A stretch of DNA of 64,000 nt, taken from Dysidea avara. Lineage: Eukaryota; Porifera; Demospongiae; Dictyoceratida; Dysideidae. The DNA lies in the NCBI RefSeq assembly GCF_963678975.1, contig NC_089274.1, positions 26,847,053 to 26,911,052 on the forward strand, read 5' to 3'. The notes under the pieces are model-generated. The model worked only from the letters and a program-made list of their open reading frames with translations. It ran no database searches and was not told the origin of the DNA. Position numbers and translations under genes: made by a program. Below, in pieces: positions 22,201-33,258 of this stretch. Each line of letters starts with the position of its first letter. The stretch's first letter is position 1.

Positions 22201-25200
22201 AAGTTTGCAGTACATGTCTAGGGTAGTCTTGGCTGCTAACTGGTAGGTTGTACTAATGTACGTATTATTAAGACACTTGAAATTGCATATGTACAAATAC
22301 AAGTTTCATGACCTGTTGTCTCACAAAAATTGTGTGGGTAGCTAAGCCTTGATTGATTGCTCAGTGTTTACAATACAGTAAAAACTAATTGTTTATATCC
22401 CAACTGTTGATCTCACTGATTCATAGTTCATGCTGCTTGTATGAAGGATTTTAATAGCTACAGTAGTTACGTTAAAGCTTTCTCTCATCATCTCAGTTTA
22501 TAAAGCTCACCAAACAAGTGTTGGAAGACCTTAAAATTTCCTATATGTAGGTGTGGAAAATTTCCTATATGTGAGTGTGGAAAATTTCAAGGATATTAAT
22601 TGTTATTGGTGATAAGTACAAACAGAAAAATAGGATTTTAATCAGCTTCGTGTCCTGGTATTGGTCAGGTAAATGTGCATGTCACTGTTTGGAAAACATC
22701 ACACGGCACTATCGCAAATTGACAGCTTGCACTGTCAGTAAGGATAAATGGGACACAGAGAGGTTAAGTCCATGAAGCATGCATTGTATGTACTGTGATA
22801 TGCAAAAGGCACCTGTAATCCTGAAGTGACATTGAATAGTCAAAAATCAAGCCTTTGGCCTTAGTTATTATCGAGTTATGCTTGTCTGAAGGCATCAGGC
22901 AGTCAATAGAATCTTCTTCATAACTGAACTCTCTACAAGGCAACTTGTTGTGTTGCTCTACTCTCTATAGGGTGATATGTCACATATCTCTTTACAGAGA
23001 GACTTGTTTGTAGCTGACCTCTTTACAGGATGACTTTAAACTTAGTTGAATGCTGGCTGCGCTATTAGAGCATCTCAATCACACACTGGTTATACGTAGT
23101 TCAATGTTGATGTCTTCTAAACCCTGAAAGGCTCTTCAACAGTGAATAATCTACTTGCATTCAAATTTCAACTCATCCCTACACCTTCCTCTTTAATATT
23201 TTTAAACAGCCTCTTGCCTCCTCCAGGGCCCCACCTCCCACCCCTTTTGGAGCTTGCCTAATAGAGTCAACGTCGGTTTAAAAAACTATCTAAAATGGCG
23301 GGAAATGTTGCTATGCTCTGGAAGGTAAGGAATTTGTATAAAACATGTGAAAATTTGGTACACATAGTTTCAACCATTGATGAGTTGCAATGCTCTAAAT
23401 ACTTAAAACCAGTACTTTTAAATAGGTGATAAGCTTGGTTTTCCCACATGTAGTAATGCTTTACACACAGGAATGGCTGGTAATAATGAATTGGACAATG
23501 CTGTGTTGGGAGGATCTTCTGATTACTTGGCTGACTTAACCAGTAACATGTACAAAGTTTTTTTTGCCAAGGATGATGAGAAGGTTATTAAATTAGTTTG
23601 TGTCTTTGTACATAAATTTTAGTATATATAACAGGCAGCCAAGCTTGCTGAGTTCAAAGAGAAGACTGTCCCTCAGATGTTTGGTGTCCTTCAGAAGCAT
23701 GTGAAGAATGGACACTTCATTGGATCTGAGGTTGGTATCCTGTACATGTTAGGGCTGTGCTAATCACCATCTCTACTAATTTGACTGTGTTATTGATATT
23801 TTATAAGTATGCTGTAATACCTAACCCACTCATTGCCATAACTGCATCACATTGTAAATACTATGTAACTTCTGCTAGTAGCCACTGCACTTATCCTGTT
23901 GTTTTCATGCTCTTTAGTATATAGGAACAGTCCGTTGCATATTATTGTGGGTAGTATGTCATCGCATACTTTTGATGGTCAATAATAAACATTGTGTACT
24001 GTAGGTTGGGGGTGTTAAGGGTGCTCTGTACTATTTCGGTATGGCTTCCCACAAAATATTCTTCTCTTTATAACTCACAAATGGGCTAACCAATTGTATG
24101 AAACCTACTTCACTCGAGATAAGGAATCAACAGTGCACAGTTTAGTTCAAACCCTGTGTTTTAACTCATTGCCAAACGCGAGTTATACTTTTTCGCTTTA
24201 AATTAGAACTAGTCTTACATTTCTTGGCTTAGAGCCTTAAATTTTTTACAATACATTATTGAAAACTATACAATCAAATGTGCGGTTCTACTTTTGTCCT
24301 CTAACTTCTCAAACATTAGATACTCTTCTTCCGGACTTGAGCTTTTACTAATCACTCTTCTTCATCACCACGCCATTCCTCGCCAGAAGGTCCTATCCAA
24401 AACCAACAAGTGCTCTTTTACAGCAAAAATACTATGGTTACCCGTCTGAAATTTTAAAGCTAATCGGTTTAAAATCATGGACTAGTTCTAATTTTAGCAT
24501 CAAGGTGTAGAAACTGAGGAACACACATCTGTTCTCCGACCACAGTTATTGTTGCTTAATTGCATAACTGGAGTAATAGCCGATAAATTACAGGTTATTT
24601 TATTCATTGCACCAAGATGAAGAAGATACAAGACTTACTTTACTTTCTTCACTTATATCGCTCTTCCTTCTTCACTTGTGGCTACTTATTTCATCACAGT
24701 GCACACTGAATCCAATTAAACAAGCCACAGACTAATTAGATAATTACTGGTGACCATAAGAATCCATTAAGGTGGCTCGGAACAGTTTTCATAAGGTTTC
24801 AACAGTGTTATGCAAGCAATCACATTAGCTATGAGGCTTAAATATAATCATTACTGTGGTTGACCACCAGTTCCTGTCATTTGCAAATGAATATAATTAT
24901 GTTGCGTAAGCACACATCATCACAGAATTTAACAAGATTGCTGCGTGCTACTATTACAAGCCTCCATACAAAAATGAACTAGTTGCCAGTTTTTCAAGAT
25001 ATGACTGTCGAATTTTGGATGGGCAAGCAGTAGTAAATAAGCTGCAATTGTACGGAAGTCGATTTTTAATATTCGCTTCTGCCTGGCAGTGGCGAATTAA
25101 AAAAAAACCCGTTTCAAATCTTTGTGTGACATGGGTAGAATTAACTCGTGAACTAAAGACCTGGTAGGAAAAGTAGCTCCGCACAATGATAGATAATCAG

Positions 25201-28200
25201 TTAGTGCATACCTGACACATTGGCAACACAATCAGATTTTATTACAACAGTACTGCTGCCCTTGTAACACATGACAGTCCTCCGCCATTTCCATTATACT
25301 TCTCTATCACGTGCGAGGTTGATCACTTGATGCATTACCAGATGAATACAGGATTTGCCCATTAAGACTAGCACAGAGCTGTGCCAGTGTGCAAGTAGCT
25401 ACTGGAGAGCTCCAAGGCTGTGAGTTTGGTGTGATTTTTTCATTTTAAAAATTTTTACCACTGAAAAGGGGGTTTGTCCAAACCATCCAAACCCCCCCCC
25501 CCCCCCCCCCCCACTTACGCCCTTGATACCTGCAGGTATAGGCAACCTCCCTTGTTTCCTTACTTTTTATTTCTATGATCCCTAATCGAACTTGGAATTC
25601 CTAATTTTTCATTACACTTATCTGTTTACTTTTTTGTAACATAATTATGACTGGTCACCTGCGCATACCACTTCAAAAGAATGAATGGCACCTGACATTA
25701 TTAATAGTGTCTAGACGCGTGCCCCAACTTTCAGTTAAGGAAAAGTAAAGTAGCTGTTATGCTTCGTGTCAAGCGATGTTCAGCATGTTACACAGCATTT
25801 CGAAAGAAGAAGAGTATGACAACTGCCTCTACAAGCAATCCACTTGCTACGGAAAATATGGACGATTTTTGCGTAGCAAACTATTGACAGTGTTAGGAAT
25901 AATGCGTTACTAAAGTAACGCGTTACGTAATAGTTATTACATTTTGTGATTTCAAGTAATATAACACGTTACTATTCATAGTCTAGTAATATAACTTAAG
26001 TTACTTTCAAGGAACCCACAGTTCGTTATATTGATTTGCCAGCAATGTTTAGGTATGACTGAAGTGGTAACAACAATGAGCATCTCTACACAGGTGCAAG
26101 AAGCCAGTAGCTATATTTACAGGAGTGTTTTTTATATGCTAGCTCAGTAACTAACATGTAAGGTGTATAGGAAAGGTGTATGGTCAAAGCAAAAGTAACT
26201 TAATGTAATATATTAAGTTACTTTTCATTTGGAGTAATATGTAACTTATTACATTGCCCAAAAGTAAAGAGTAATATGTAATATATTACATTGACAAAGT
26301 AACTTTTCCAACACTGACTATTGAGAAGCCATCGCGTGCTACCACAAATTGACATCTTGCGGTGTCAACAAAAAGAAATGGGACACAAAGGAGGACAAAG
26401 GTAAGTCCATGATGCACTTATTGTAGCTACAGCGGTTGGCGAAAAGGCACATCTCGGGAAGAAGCAACATCAAATAGTGAAGAAATCAAGCCCGTAGCTC
26501 TAACCAAATTCTAGTTACACTTGGCTGAAGGCATCAGTCAGTAGAAAATTCCGTTAAATACAAAATTTTAAAAATTTCATAGAAACTTGCTGGAAGGGTT
26601 TAAGTGTGTCTAAAACATTTTTGGGCTATGTCTAACCAATACTGCCAAGCTGTTATGAAGGTAAAGTGAGGCTGGTTTTGGGGTTATATAATTGGGCAAA
26701 AAAACCCTATTCTCCATGATACCTAATATACAGTACTATCGTACTGTACGATAGTTAACCAGCAATCAGTGTTGGGCAAGTTACTTTGTAAAAGTAATTA
26801 CATATTACTTACAACAGAACTATTTAGTTGCAGTTACATATTACCCATAAAATAAAGTGACTATAATAATATTACATATTATATTACTGTGTGCCCACAG
26901 CCTTAAGCTGTCATGTGTGAAACTACCACCTTATCACATGACATGATTGCGTTGTTGGACAATGTGCAAATCTTGGTTATAAGTAAGAAGTTGGTGAATA
27001 AGCCGTTCAGTAGGCTTCATTACTTCGTTGTGGCTAGGCGTTACTCAGTGGATTACTAACGAGATTAGTAGCTTCGTTACTTGTAGTAATAATATTATGT
27101 AATATTAGATTCGTTACAGTAACTATATTAATTAGGTAACACGTTACATTTGTAAGTAAAGTAACTTGGTAATAATATTACATAACGCATTACATATGTA
27201 ACGCGTTACTCCCAACACTGCCAGCGATCAACTTGCCAGTGGAAAATATTCTTCAAGATATCCTTAGAGCAAGCTTGAGGAGCAAGCTAGTCCCGCATGG
27301 CCAGACCTCTAGTTCAGTGCAGGGGCTTACCAATTAGAGGTTTTTCAGCACGGGCACTTATAATCTTTACTTGATTAGCCCCTGCACTGAAACAGAAGTC
27401 TGGCAACAAGACTAGCTTGCTCCTCAAGGTTGCTCTAAGAATATCTAGAAGGATATTGTCTACTGACAAGTTGATCGCTGGTTAACTATTGCTGTCACAT
27501 TCCCTGCACTGCCTGCAGTGTTACTCCACACCAGGGTAAGGAATAAGTGTTGTATAGTGGCCAAATGAACGGTAGTATTTACAGTTTCACATATTCCACT
27601 GCTCATCTTCCTAGCGTTAAGAAGTGGGCTGCAGGTGCCCTAAGGGTGCTTACTAGCAATATTCCATAAATCCAACCATAGAATGTGCAAAAACACAAAA
27701 TATGTCAGTCCAGTAGTCCAGTCCACTGAATAGTAACACCCAAAATTGTCCGGTGTCTGGACGTTATTTTGCACACTGAATTATAATTTGAAACATAACA
27801 AGGCAACATGTAACATTGGCAATGCATGGGTGTTTAAATGGATACAACAGCCAGGCGGAGGTATAGAGGGCTTATTTCTACTAATTGATGATACACTTTT
27901 CATTTACAAGGAACAGTCAACTCTAAGTGCAATAACAGGCTGTGGTCTAAATAAGTTAGATGTAATGGTTCTTGACGTCTAAGTATTGTTTAGTGACATA
28001 AAAGAAAACTATGCATAAATTTTCTAGTAGTTTGTAGATACTCACATTAAATTTTGCACCGGACATGAACTTGACCAGTTGGCATATATTTGCTACATGA
28101 ACATGTGCTTATTTTTGTGTGCATAAATACAAGGCTTAAGTGTATGCAATATATGCATGTCTGAGGAAGTTAGACAGAGCAATGCATATAGCACCTTGAA

Positions 28201-28493
28201 TTTGCTGAACAAAAATCATGTACTAGTGTATTTGTGTAACATTATAGTGTAAAATTTAATTGATTTTGGAGTAAGCTACTATGTTTTGCATAGTTACCCT
28301 TATAACAATATTTGTTTTTTTTTAGAAACTTTCATGGGTGGACATTCAAGGATATTACCTGTTGGATGGATTAGCAGCTAAGTTTGGTGTCAACCTAGCT
28401 GACTACCCTGTGCTCCAGAAATTTCACGATGATGTAGCTGCTGTACCAAACATTAAGAAGTGGGTGGAGACTAGGCCAAAGACTGAAAATTAG
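19203..28493 (+). CDS. Sigma-class glutathione S-transferase, GST-1 (5 exons)
   Basis: Exons are 19203-19338, 21972-22064, 23471-23583, 23635-23730 and 28326-28493, all with GT and AG borders. They join in frame to 201 residues, the usual length for cytosolic sigma GSTs (the prostaglandin D synthase-like group). The thioredoxin-fold half starts MPSYKLYYFNAKG; the Tyr of KLYYF is the expected catalytic tyrosine. The G-site part AEMPFGRAPVLEVDG is made across the exon 1/2 junction, followed by a GS pair in the position of the usual QS. The helical C-terminal half has FFAKDDEK, then KLSWVDIQGYYLLDG with the S-x-x-D N-capping box. It should conjugate glutathione to electrophiles or isomerise prostanoids in the cytosol. 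Odd: the conserved Arg of the N-x-R-G motif is Lys here. Intron 3 is only 51 bases; intron 4 is 4.6 kb and packed with MITEs. The paralogue is GST-2. Confidence 0.92.
19563..20032. mobile_element. 452-bp MITE with TAGTCTCGCGTGGCCAGAC ends and 9-bp duplication
   Basis: In GST-1 intron 1. The element 19572-20023 is a foldback with long arms. It is flanked by ATGACCCCT (19563-19571) and ATGGCCCCT (20024-20032). The GST-2 intron has one uninterrupted copy of this target (CCATGGCCCCTTAGC near 57987-58001), which gives the empty site. A 9-bp duplication suggests a Mutator-like family. Related ends occur at 27288-27420 and 54494-55444. Confidence 0.8.
20115..21383. mobile_element. 1.26-kb element, CARGGCCGGAGGAG ends, CATTT duplication
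   Basis: In GST-1 intron 1. Ends CAGGGCCGGAGGAGGG and CTCCTCCGGCCTTG (20120-21378) are inverted repeats, and GGTCAGGCC continues the match inwards. CATTT flanks both sides, and the GST-2 intron reads GCCATTTGCGAG uninterrupted at 58077-58088. The interior carries the GGGGGCATGC...GGAAATTTTTGAAAA motif near 20238-20272. No transposase seen. Confidence 0.75.
21386..21971. other. GST-1 intron 1, end part shared with GST-2
   Basis: About 550 bp align with GST-2 intron 1 at 58083-58640, including GAATATCCAAGGAGTT and ACCTCC-rich stretches. This is duplicated intron sequence, with no separate gene. Confidence 0.6.
22690..22930 (+). repeat. Dispersed REAI/KWDT repeat in GST-1 intron 2
   Basis: Contains CACTATCGCAAATTGACAGC, AAATGGGACACAGAG and the tail CTTGTCTGAAGGCATCAG. 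Also present, shortened, at the same place in GST-2 intron 2 (62280-62430), so this insertion predates the gene duplication. Confidence 0.65.
24015..25510. other. GST-1 intron 4, first part
   Basis: The sequence is alignable with GST-2 only up to about 24015. From there I see no gene and no clear element. A run of 21 C residues lies at 25492-25512. Confidence 0.4.
25492..25512 (+). repeat. C21 homopolymer
   Basis: Uninterrupted cytosines; length is likely to be variable or mis-assembled. Confidence 0.9.
25880..26324. mobile_element. hAT-type MITE, CAGTGTTRGG family, copy 1
   Basis: The element 25888-26316 starts CAGTGTTAGG and ends CCAACACTG, with ACTATTGA repeated on both sides (25880-25887, 26317-26324). 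CAGTG ends plus 8-bp duplication are hallmarks of hAT. Subterminal parts are dense in GTTACT/AGTAAC. It split a copy of the REAI/KWDT repeat. Confidence 0.88.
26320..26570 (+). repeat. Dispersed REAI/KWDT repeat, copy in GST-1 intron 4
   Basis: Shares GAAGCCATCGCGTGCTACC, AAATGGGACACAAAGG, GGTAAGTCCATGA and GGCATCAGTCAGTAGAAAAT with the copies at 10500-10760 and 22690-22930. One frame reads EAIACYHKLT and KKWDTKED, similar to the minus-strand copy's frame. Confidence 0.65.
26745..27495. mobile_element. Nested foldback element with TTAACCAGCGATCAAC ends
   Basis: GTTAACCAGC near 26755, continued after the hAT MITE by CAGCGATCAACTTG, pairs with CAAGTTGATCGCTGGTTAAC near 27468-27487. The hAT copy 2 has therefore inserted inside its left end. 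The centre (27288-27420) carries diverged ends of the TAGTCTCGCGTGGCCAGAC family. Three layers of insertion are visible. Confidence 0.65.
26759..27228. mobile_element. hAT-type MITE, CAGTGTTGGG family, copy 2
   Basis: The element 26767-27220 has ends CAGTGTTGGG and CCCAACACTG. The duplications CCAGCAAT (26759-26766) and CCAGCGAT (27221-27228) differ by one base. Very similar to copy 3 at 50082-50608. Confidence 0.88.
27500..28325. other. GST-1 intron 4, last part
   Basis: A frame with ATG at 27746 runs 78 codons but has no recognisable domain and no splice logic; I take it as chance. A T-run (28313-28324) precedes the exon 5 acceptor. Confidence 0.4.
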
Positions 28494-29270
28494 ACAGACA
28501 GCTTTATTTTTAGCAGACAGAAATTTTTAGTTATCATTGTAGTTGCTGTGCTGACATTGCATTAGGTTTGTATACACTTAGACAATATTGTGTGATTTTC
28601 TTAAAAATATGTGTTGAACAAGGATCTTGTCTTAAATAATTGTTGTTTCTATAGAGCAATGAAAGGCCAGTAGTAGAGGCATTGGTCTTGTTATATACGA
28701 TTCTGTTGGCAAATGGATACTTATTATTGGACATAGAAATGGATGTACATTTATTATAGTTGACCAGTACAAGATGAATATTGTGTGCAAAATAATAATT
28801 TATTATACAATAGGCAGGTAGCTATACTTTTCACAACAAAAAAAATTGAACTTTGATATATGATTGCCTGTAATTGTTCAGAATTTCTCATGAGTGAAGC
28901 TACAGGTATTTCACTATAATTATTTTGACGTTAAGATCAGTAAAAGAGTCTACTGTTATAGCATTTTATTGCTAGCATGTAAAATGTGTGAAAAGGTATC
29001 TTGCAAATCAGTCTCATTAGTTTCTCGCCAGTTGATGTATGTATCAAAGTGGATTTTGTGTCACTTGAAGTGCTCATCATCTAGAGTGTAATAGCTCAAA
29101 ATAAAGCTTCCAACTGCAATTGTTTGTCCTCTACAGAGCACTGAAGGTATTGGTGTAGAACAATAACTTAGCTATATTCCTTCCCCAAAATCACAATTCC
29201 TGCTCAGTGCCACCTTTTGATATACTTGATCATATGTCACAGATATTGGCAACATTTACTCACTGATCTA
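28494..29270. other. GST-1 3' region
   Basis: AT-rich downstream sequence. AATAAA at 29100-29105 is a candidate polyadenylation signal about 600 bases after the stop codon. No other gene seen. Confidence 0.35.
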
Positions 29271-29277
29271 TGTATGT

Positions 29278-29660
29278 ACCGTATCACCTAAATATTTCGA
29301 GCGGGAAATTTTTGCTGATTTCATGGTTTCGGGAGTTACCAAAACATTTTATCCTTGAAATATTTAGAACTCAGTATACCGTATAGCCTAAATATTTCGA
29401 GGGGGGAAATTTTTTTTTGATTTTGCAGTTTTGGGTGTTATCAGTGAAAATTTTACCCCCGAAATATTTAGACCTCCATATAGTCTAATACATTTTGGGA
29501 GTGTTTGCAAATCCGTGAAAATTTTATTTTTTAGCAACATTTCTCAACCTCGAAATATTTAGGCTATATGGTACTCTAATACATTTTGGAAGTACAAATC
29601 TGCAAATATTTTTATTTTAGCTCGAAAAATTTCCCCTCAAAATATTTAGGCTATACACTA
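29278..29660. repeat. Cluster of inverted CCTAAATATTTCGAG repeats
   Basis: At least five copies of (G)CCTAAATATTTCGAG or its inverse, spaced about 60-120 bp, each next to GGGAAATTTTT-like sequence. They look like two or three MITEs with AGCCTAAATATTTCGAGG ends placed side by side. Confidence 0.7.
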
Positions 29661-32165
29661 CTCATTCACATTGATCATTTGACCACTTCACCATGAAGTT
29701 TATTGCAACTGTCTATGTGTTTTTCTTCAAGACCACTATGTAAAGAAATCCTCATCTGCATAGGTATATAAATGCCATATAACATTGCTTATATGTACAG
29801 TACTCAGGAATTTGGACTTTCTTGCTCAGAAATATTTATCACCCAAAACCCAGTCTCATGTACTTTTCCTTCATAATCACACCTTGGCAGCAGTATTGAT
29901 TAGGCATAACCAAGTCTGTGAATATCTTCAGAGTGATCACCAAACCCTTCTGACAAGTTTCTGTGAATTAGTCTTCAAAATTTCTACTTATAATTCAGCT
30001 AAACATATCTCAACAGGTTATGAGCTTGATTTCTTCACTGATTTTGGCCCAAGATGCACCTATTCACCAACTGCAGCAGCTACAATGCGTGCTATTGGAC
30101 CTACTTTTCTCCTCCTTTGTGTCCCATTTCTTTCTCCACTACCATGTAGGCGTTGATTCATGGTAACTCATGACATGGCTTCAGTATTAGTGTGACTAGA
30201 TCGACAACAGAGATCCTTCTCATACTGTTCTTTGTTTGCGATGCTGTATATCAGATGGAACATAGCTGAAGCAAAATGGCCACTTCTACAGTATATAGTC
30301 CTCACTGGCAATAAGTTCACAGTTTATCAATTCAACTCACTAATGTAAAATATCCCTATATTAAGTAAATTGGCTATACGGTGAGTTATATAGATTGCGA
30401 TATGTTTTGATATTTGGTGTCCTAGCCATGTGCTTTTAACTTATAGCTATAGGGGGTCTGGAGGCATGCTCCCCTCCCCAGGAGATTTTTGAAAATTAGA
30501 CCCTCTGAGAGTGATATTTCAGCATGGGTCATCACAATAATATTTTACTTGAATATTGTATTAGAGGTGATCTATTAGAGTATCTCAATCATGGCTAACA
30601 AAGTTGCTATTGTCCAACATTTATTAGAATAGCTATACTGTTACTGAATATTTGCCTGACACAGTGCTGTATGGTGACTAGAGTATCTTTCTACTTATAA
30701 CTAGAGTATCTTGATTTTAATGTTTATATATGGGCTAGGGTTTCCATCTACCCTCCTGCTGTACAATCAGTAACTATAGACAGCTAGGGTCTTAGAATGC
30801 AGTTCCCTTGAAAATGCTGACAAACTCTGAATATTGAAAGGTTTATACATTTAACAGATTTTGGTATGTAGCTATATAGCTGTTTAGACAACAATCAAAG
30901 AAAGGTTACTGTTCGTGTTTGGGTTTAATTAGCATGTAGGCTGGCCATTGGGAGTCTTGGGAATACAGCATTTATAAGGTATCATAGACATTGGTAGCAT
31001 TGTGTATAGCTAAAAAGTCACAAATGGAAAGATCACTGGATGAGATATATAGCACAATTGTGATAAATTTTTTGGAAGGGGATCAAGAGCCCCCTCCCAA
31101 CCCCCCCTTAATTCAACACCGGTTGAAATGATGACGGATAAAGGTGACATTTTTGTTGTAACACCGAACATGCTTTGATAGGGTATTTGAATGTTCTGCA
31201 GAGTATTGTAGCAATCAATCTATTTTGTGATTGTTGCTGACTGTACTGAGTATCACTCACAAAATTGGAATTGTTGTCTTATTGGGGATGCTGAGAAGGC
31301 TAAAAAAAACTGTGCATGAAGGGAGTTAACCATACCCTGTCAAAGGGAGAAAAGCCCCAGACCCAGGGGTGACTTAATCCTCCAGCAACATGCAGCCAGG
31401 CATACATACCCATATGTTACTAAGTATGGCATAATTGTCATGTTGTATTTATAACTCATCAGAGGAAGGGACTGTATACATGCAACATATGAAGCCATCA
31501 CTATCACTATAGTAAAACTATAAATACATGCACAGATAAATGTTCAATTTTATGTTCGTGTTTGCACATGTTTGCATCAGCACTGTAGATTTGCATGTAG
31601 CTAGCCATGTATGTACATGCAGTTCCTCCATATGCTATTTATGAAGACAAAATAATAATAATGTTGTATGAGGTTATACGTTATACAGGTAGAGCATATC
31701 CACATAATAGTTTGATGCATTGCATGACAGTAAACAGTATTGACCATATGATAGACACACTAACTGTTACACACTCAGCTACACACACCTCCATTGTATG
31801 TATGTACTGTACAGTATGCCAAGACAACTGTCTGATTGAAATGATGTCGAGCAGTAAAAAAGTCAAGTCCGTAGCCTTATAGCCATTGTCAAGTTACGCT
31901 TGTCTGAAGACATCAGTATAATTTATTTTATAGAAAATTCTACTGAAAAATTTTTTTAAAAATTATTGGAAGAATTTCAGGTCATCATACTGAAGGCACT
32001 TTTGTACCGCACCAATGCAGCATGAAGGTATTGTGCCGCTGGTTTCTGGTCAATTTTGATCCATGATCCAGTACTACTGTACTGTATGATATATGTATCT
32101 ACAAATGTGCAATTTAATATAATATTATACTACAAACTTAAGTTTCCTTATATTGTACCTGCACG
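29661..32165. other. Intergenic stretch, no supported gene
   Basis: A 123-codon frame starts within 29785-30156 but resembles nothing I know. The GGCATGCTCCCC...GGAGATTTTTGAAAA motif is at 30471-30505. A 3' fragment of the REAI/KWDT repeat is at 31845-31960. Single copies of the CTATTAGAGTATCTC word occur near 30570. Confidence 0.4.
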
Positions 32166-33258
32166 TACACAGTAAATTCAAATGGGTCAATTCAACCTCC
32201 ATGGGTAAACTTCAACTACAGAAATTTTTGGTTAAAATGACCATCTAAAGGTGGGATAGGCATTTGGACTAAATCAGTCAAAATAACTAGGAAAGTCAAT
32301 ATAACTGTTGTTGAACTAACGTATTTTGGTAATTTCAGTGTGTATTGTCAGGTCTATATGGTAAAGTTTAGATGATGGCCAGCTAAATGGTTAAATCTAC
32401 ATTGGTACAATGGTCATTATAACATATTTGTGGTTAATACTGTTACATCCCACAATCAAAAGTGAACATGGAGAACATAGGTTTTATATACAATTTGAAA
32501 ACTCTAAGAACATGAGGTAGCTATATATGTTTAAAGTATTAAGATGCAGTATGTAACAATTATCACCAATACGTGTCATAGATAGATTAATGTATGTTAT
32601 TACTGATGATGACTAACTCATTATTAATGAAAACATTTTATGACCATAGGCGGCGGAAAGGGGGGGGCTAGGGGGCTAAAGCCCCCCCTAGGTCTGCTGA
32701 GGGGGGGCCTAGCCCCCCCTCAGAATGATATCACACCGAAATTATCTTTCTTGGAGTGGGGCTGAAAACCGTGATAAAGATCGAGATACTCCAATAGAGC
32801 AGTCACTCTAATAAAGTAGTCAGTGTACATGTGTAGCGAGCTACGTAAGGATTTTTATGTAGTTTATCAGCTAGAAATGGTAGCTGGTGAGGTGGAAAGC
32901 TCTTGTGAGTTGGTTGTGACCTTTTTTTTTTTTTTTTTTTTTGGTCTCACCTTACCAAACTATAGAAATAAGTCTGGGTCAGGTCAGCGGAGCCCCCCCT
33001 CATATCAACTACTTCCTCCGCCGCTGTTTGTGACAAGAGTTAATTTTACAATTAACAGATGGTTAAAATGGCCATGATGGTAAGGTTATTTCAAACACTT
33101 AGAGGTTGAAGAGACTATGGGACATCTGCATAATATGACTATATCTTACAAATTTAAAATGAACAAGTACATCCTTGGGTCATTACTAACAAAAAATCGG
33201 CCATTTGAATCACAGGTAAAACAACGGGTCATTTATACCCATTTGAATTTACAGTGTA
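32166..33258. mobile_element. Tc1/mariner-like MITE, TACACAGTAAATTCAAATGG ends, with nested element
   Basis: The left end TACACAGTAAATTCAAATGG and the right end CCATTTGAATTTACAGTGTA are inverted repeats with one mismatch, bounded by TA. The element at 32644-33026 lies inside. TA-bounded ends suggest the Tc1/mariner group; no transposase is visible. Confidence 0.65.
32644..33026 (-). mobile_element. CAGYGGCGGAGGAAGTAG-family element, copy 2
   Basis: Inverse orientation to 6705-7271: it starts TAGGCGGCGGAAAGG and ends CTTCCTCCGCCGCTG. It contains GGGGCTGAAAACCGTGATAA and the ACTCCAATAGAGCAGTCAC motif. A run of about 20 T lies at 32922-32942. Confidence 0.7.

Noticed and set aside
27746..27982. 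78-codon frame in GST-1 intron 4
   Set aside because: It starts with ATG but has no domain and no homologous part in GST-2; treated as chance.
29785..30156. 123-codon plus-strand frame
   Set aside because: No ATG-led domain, no similarity I recognise and no splice sites; it is within repeat-rich DNA.
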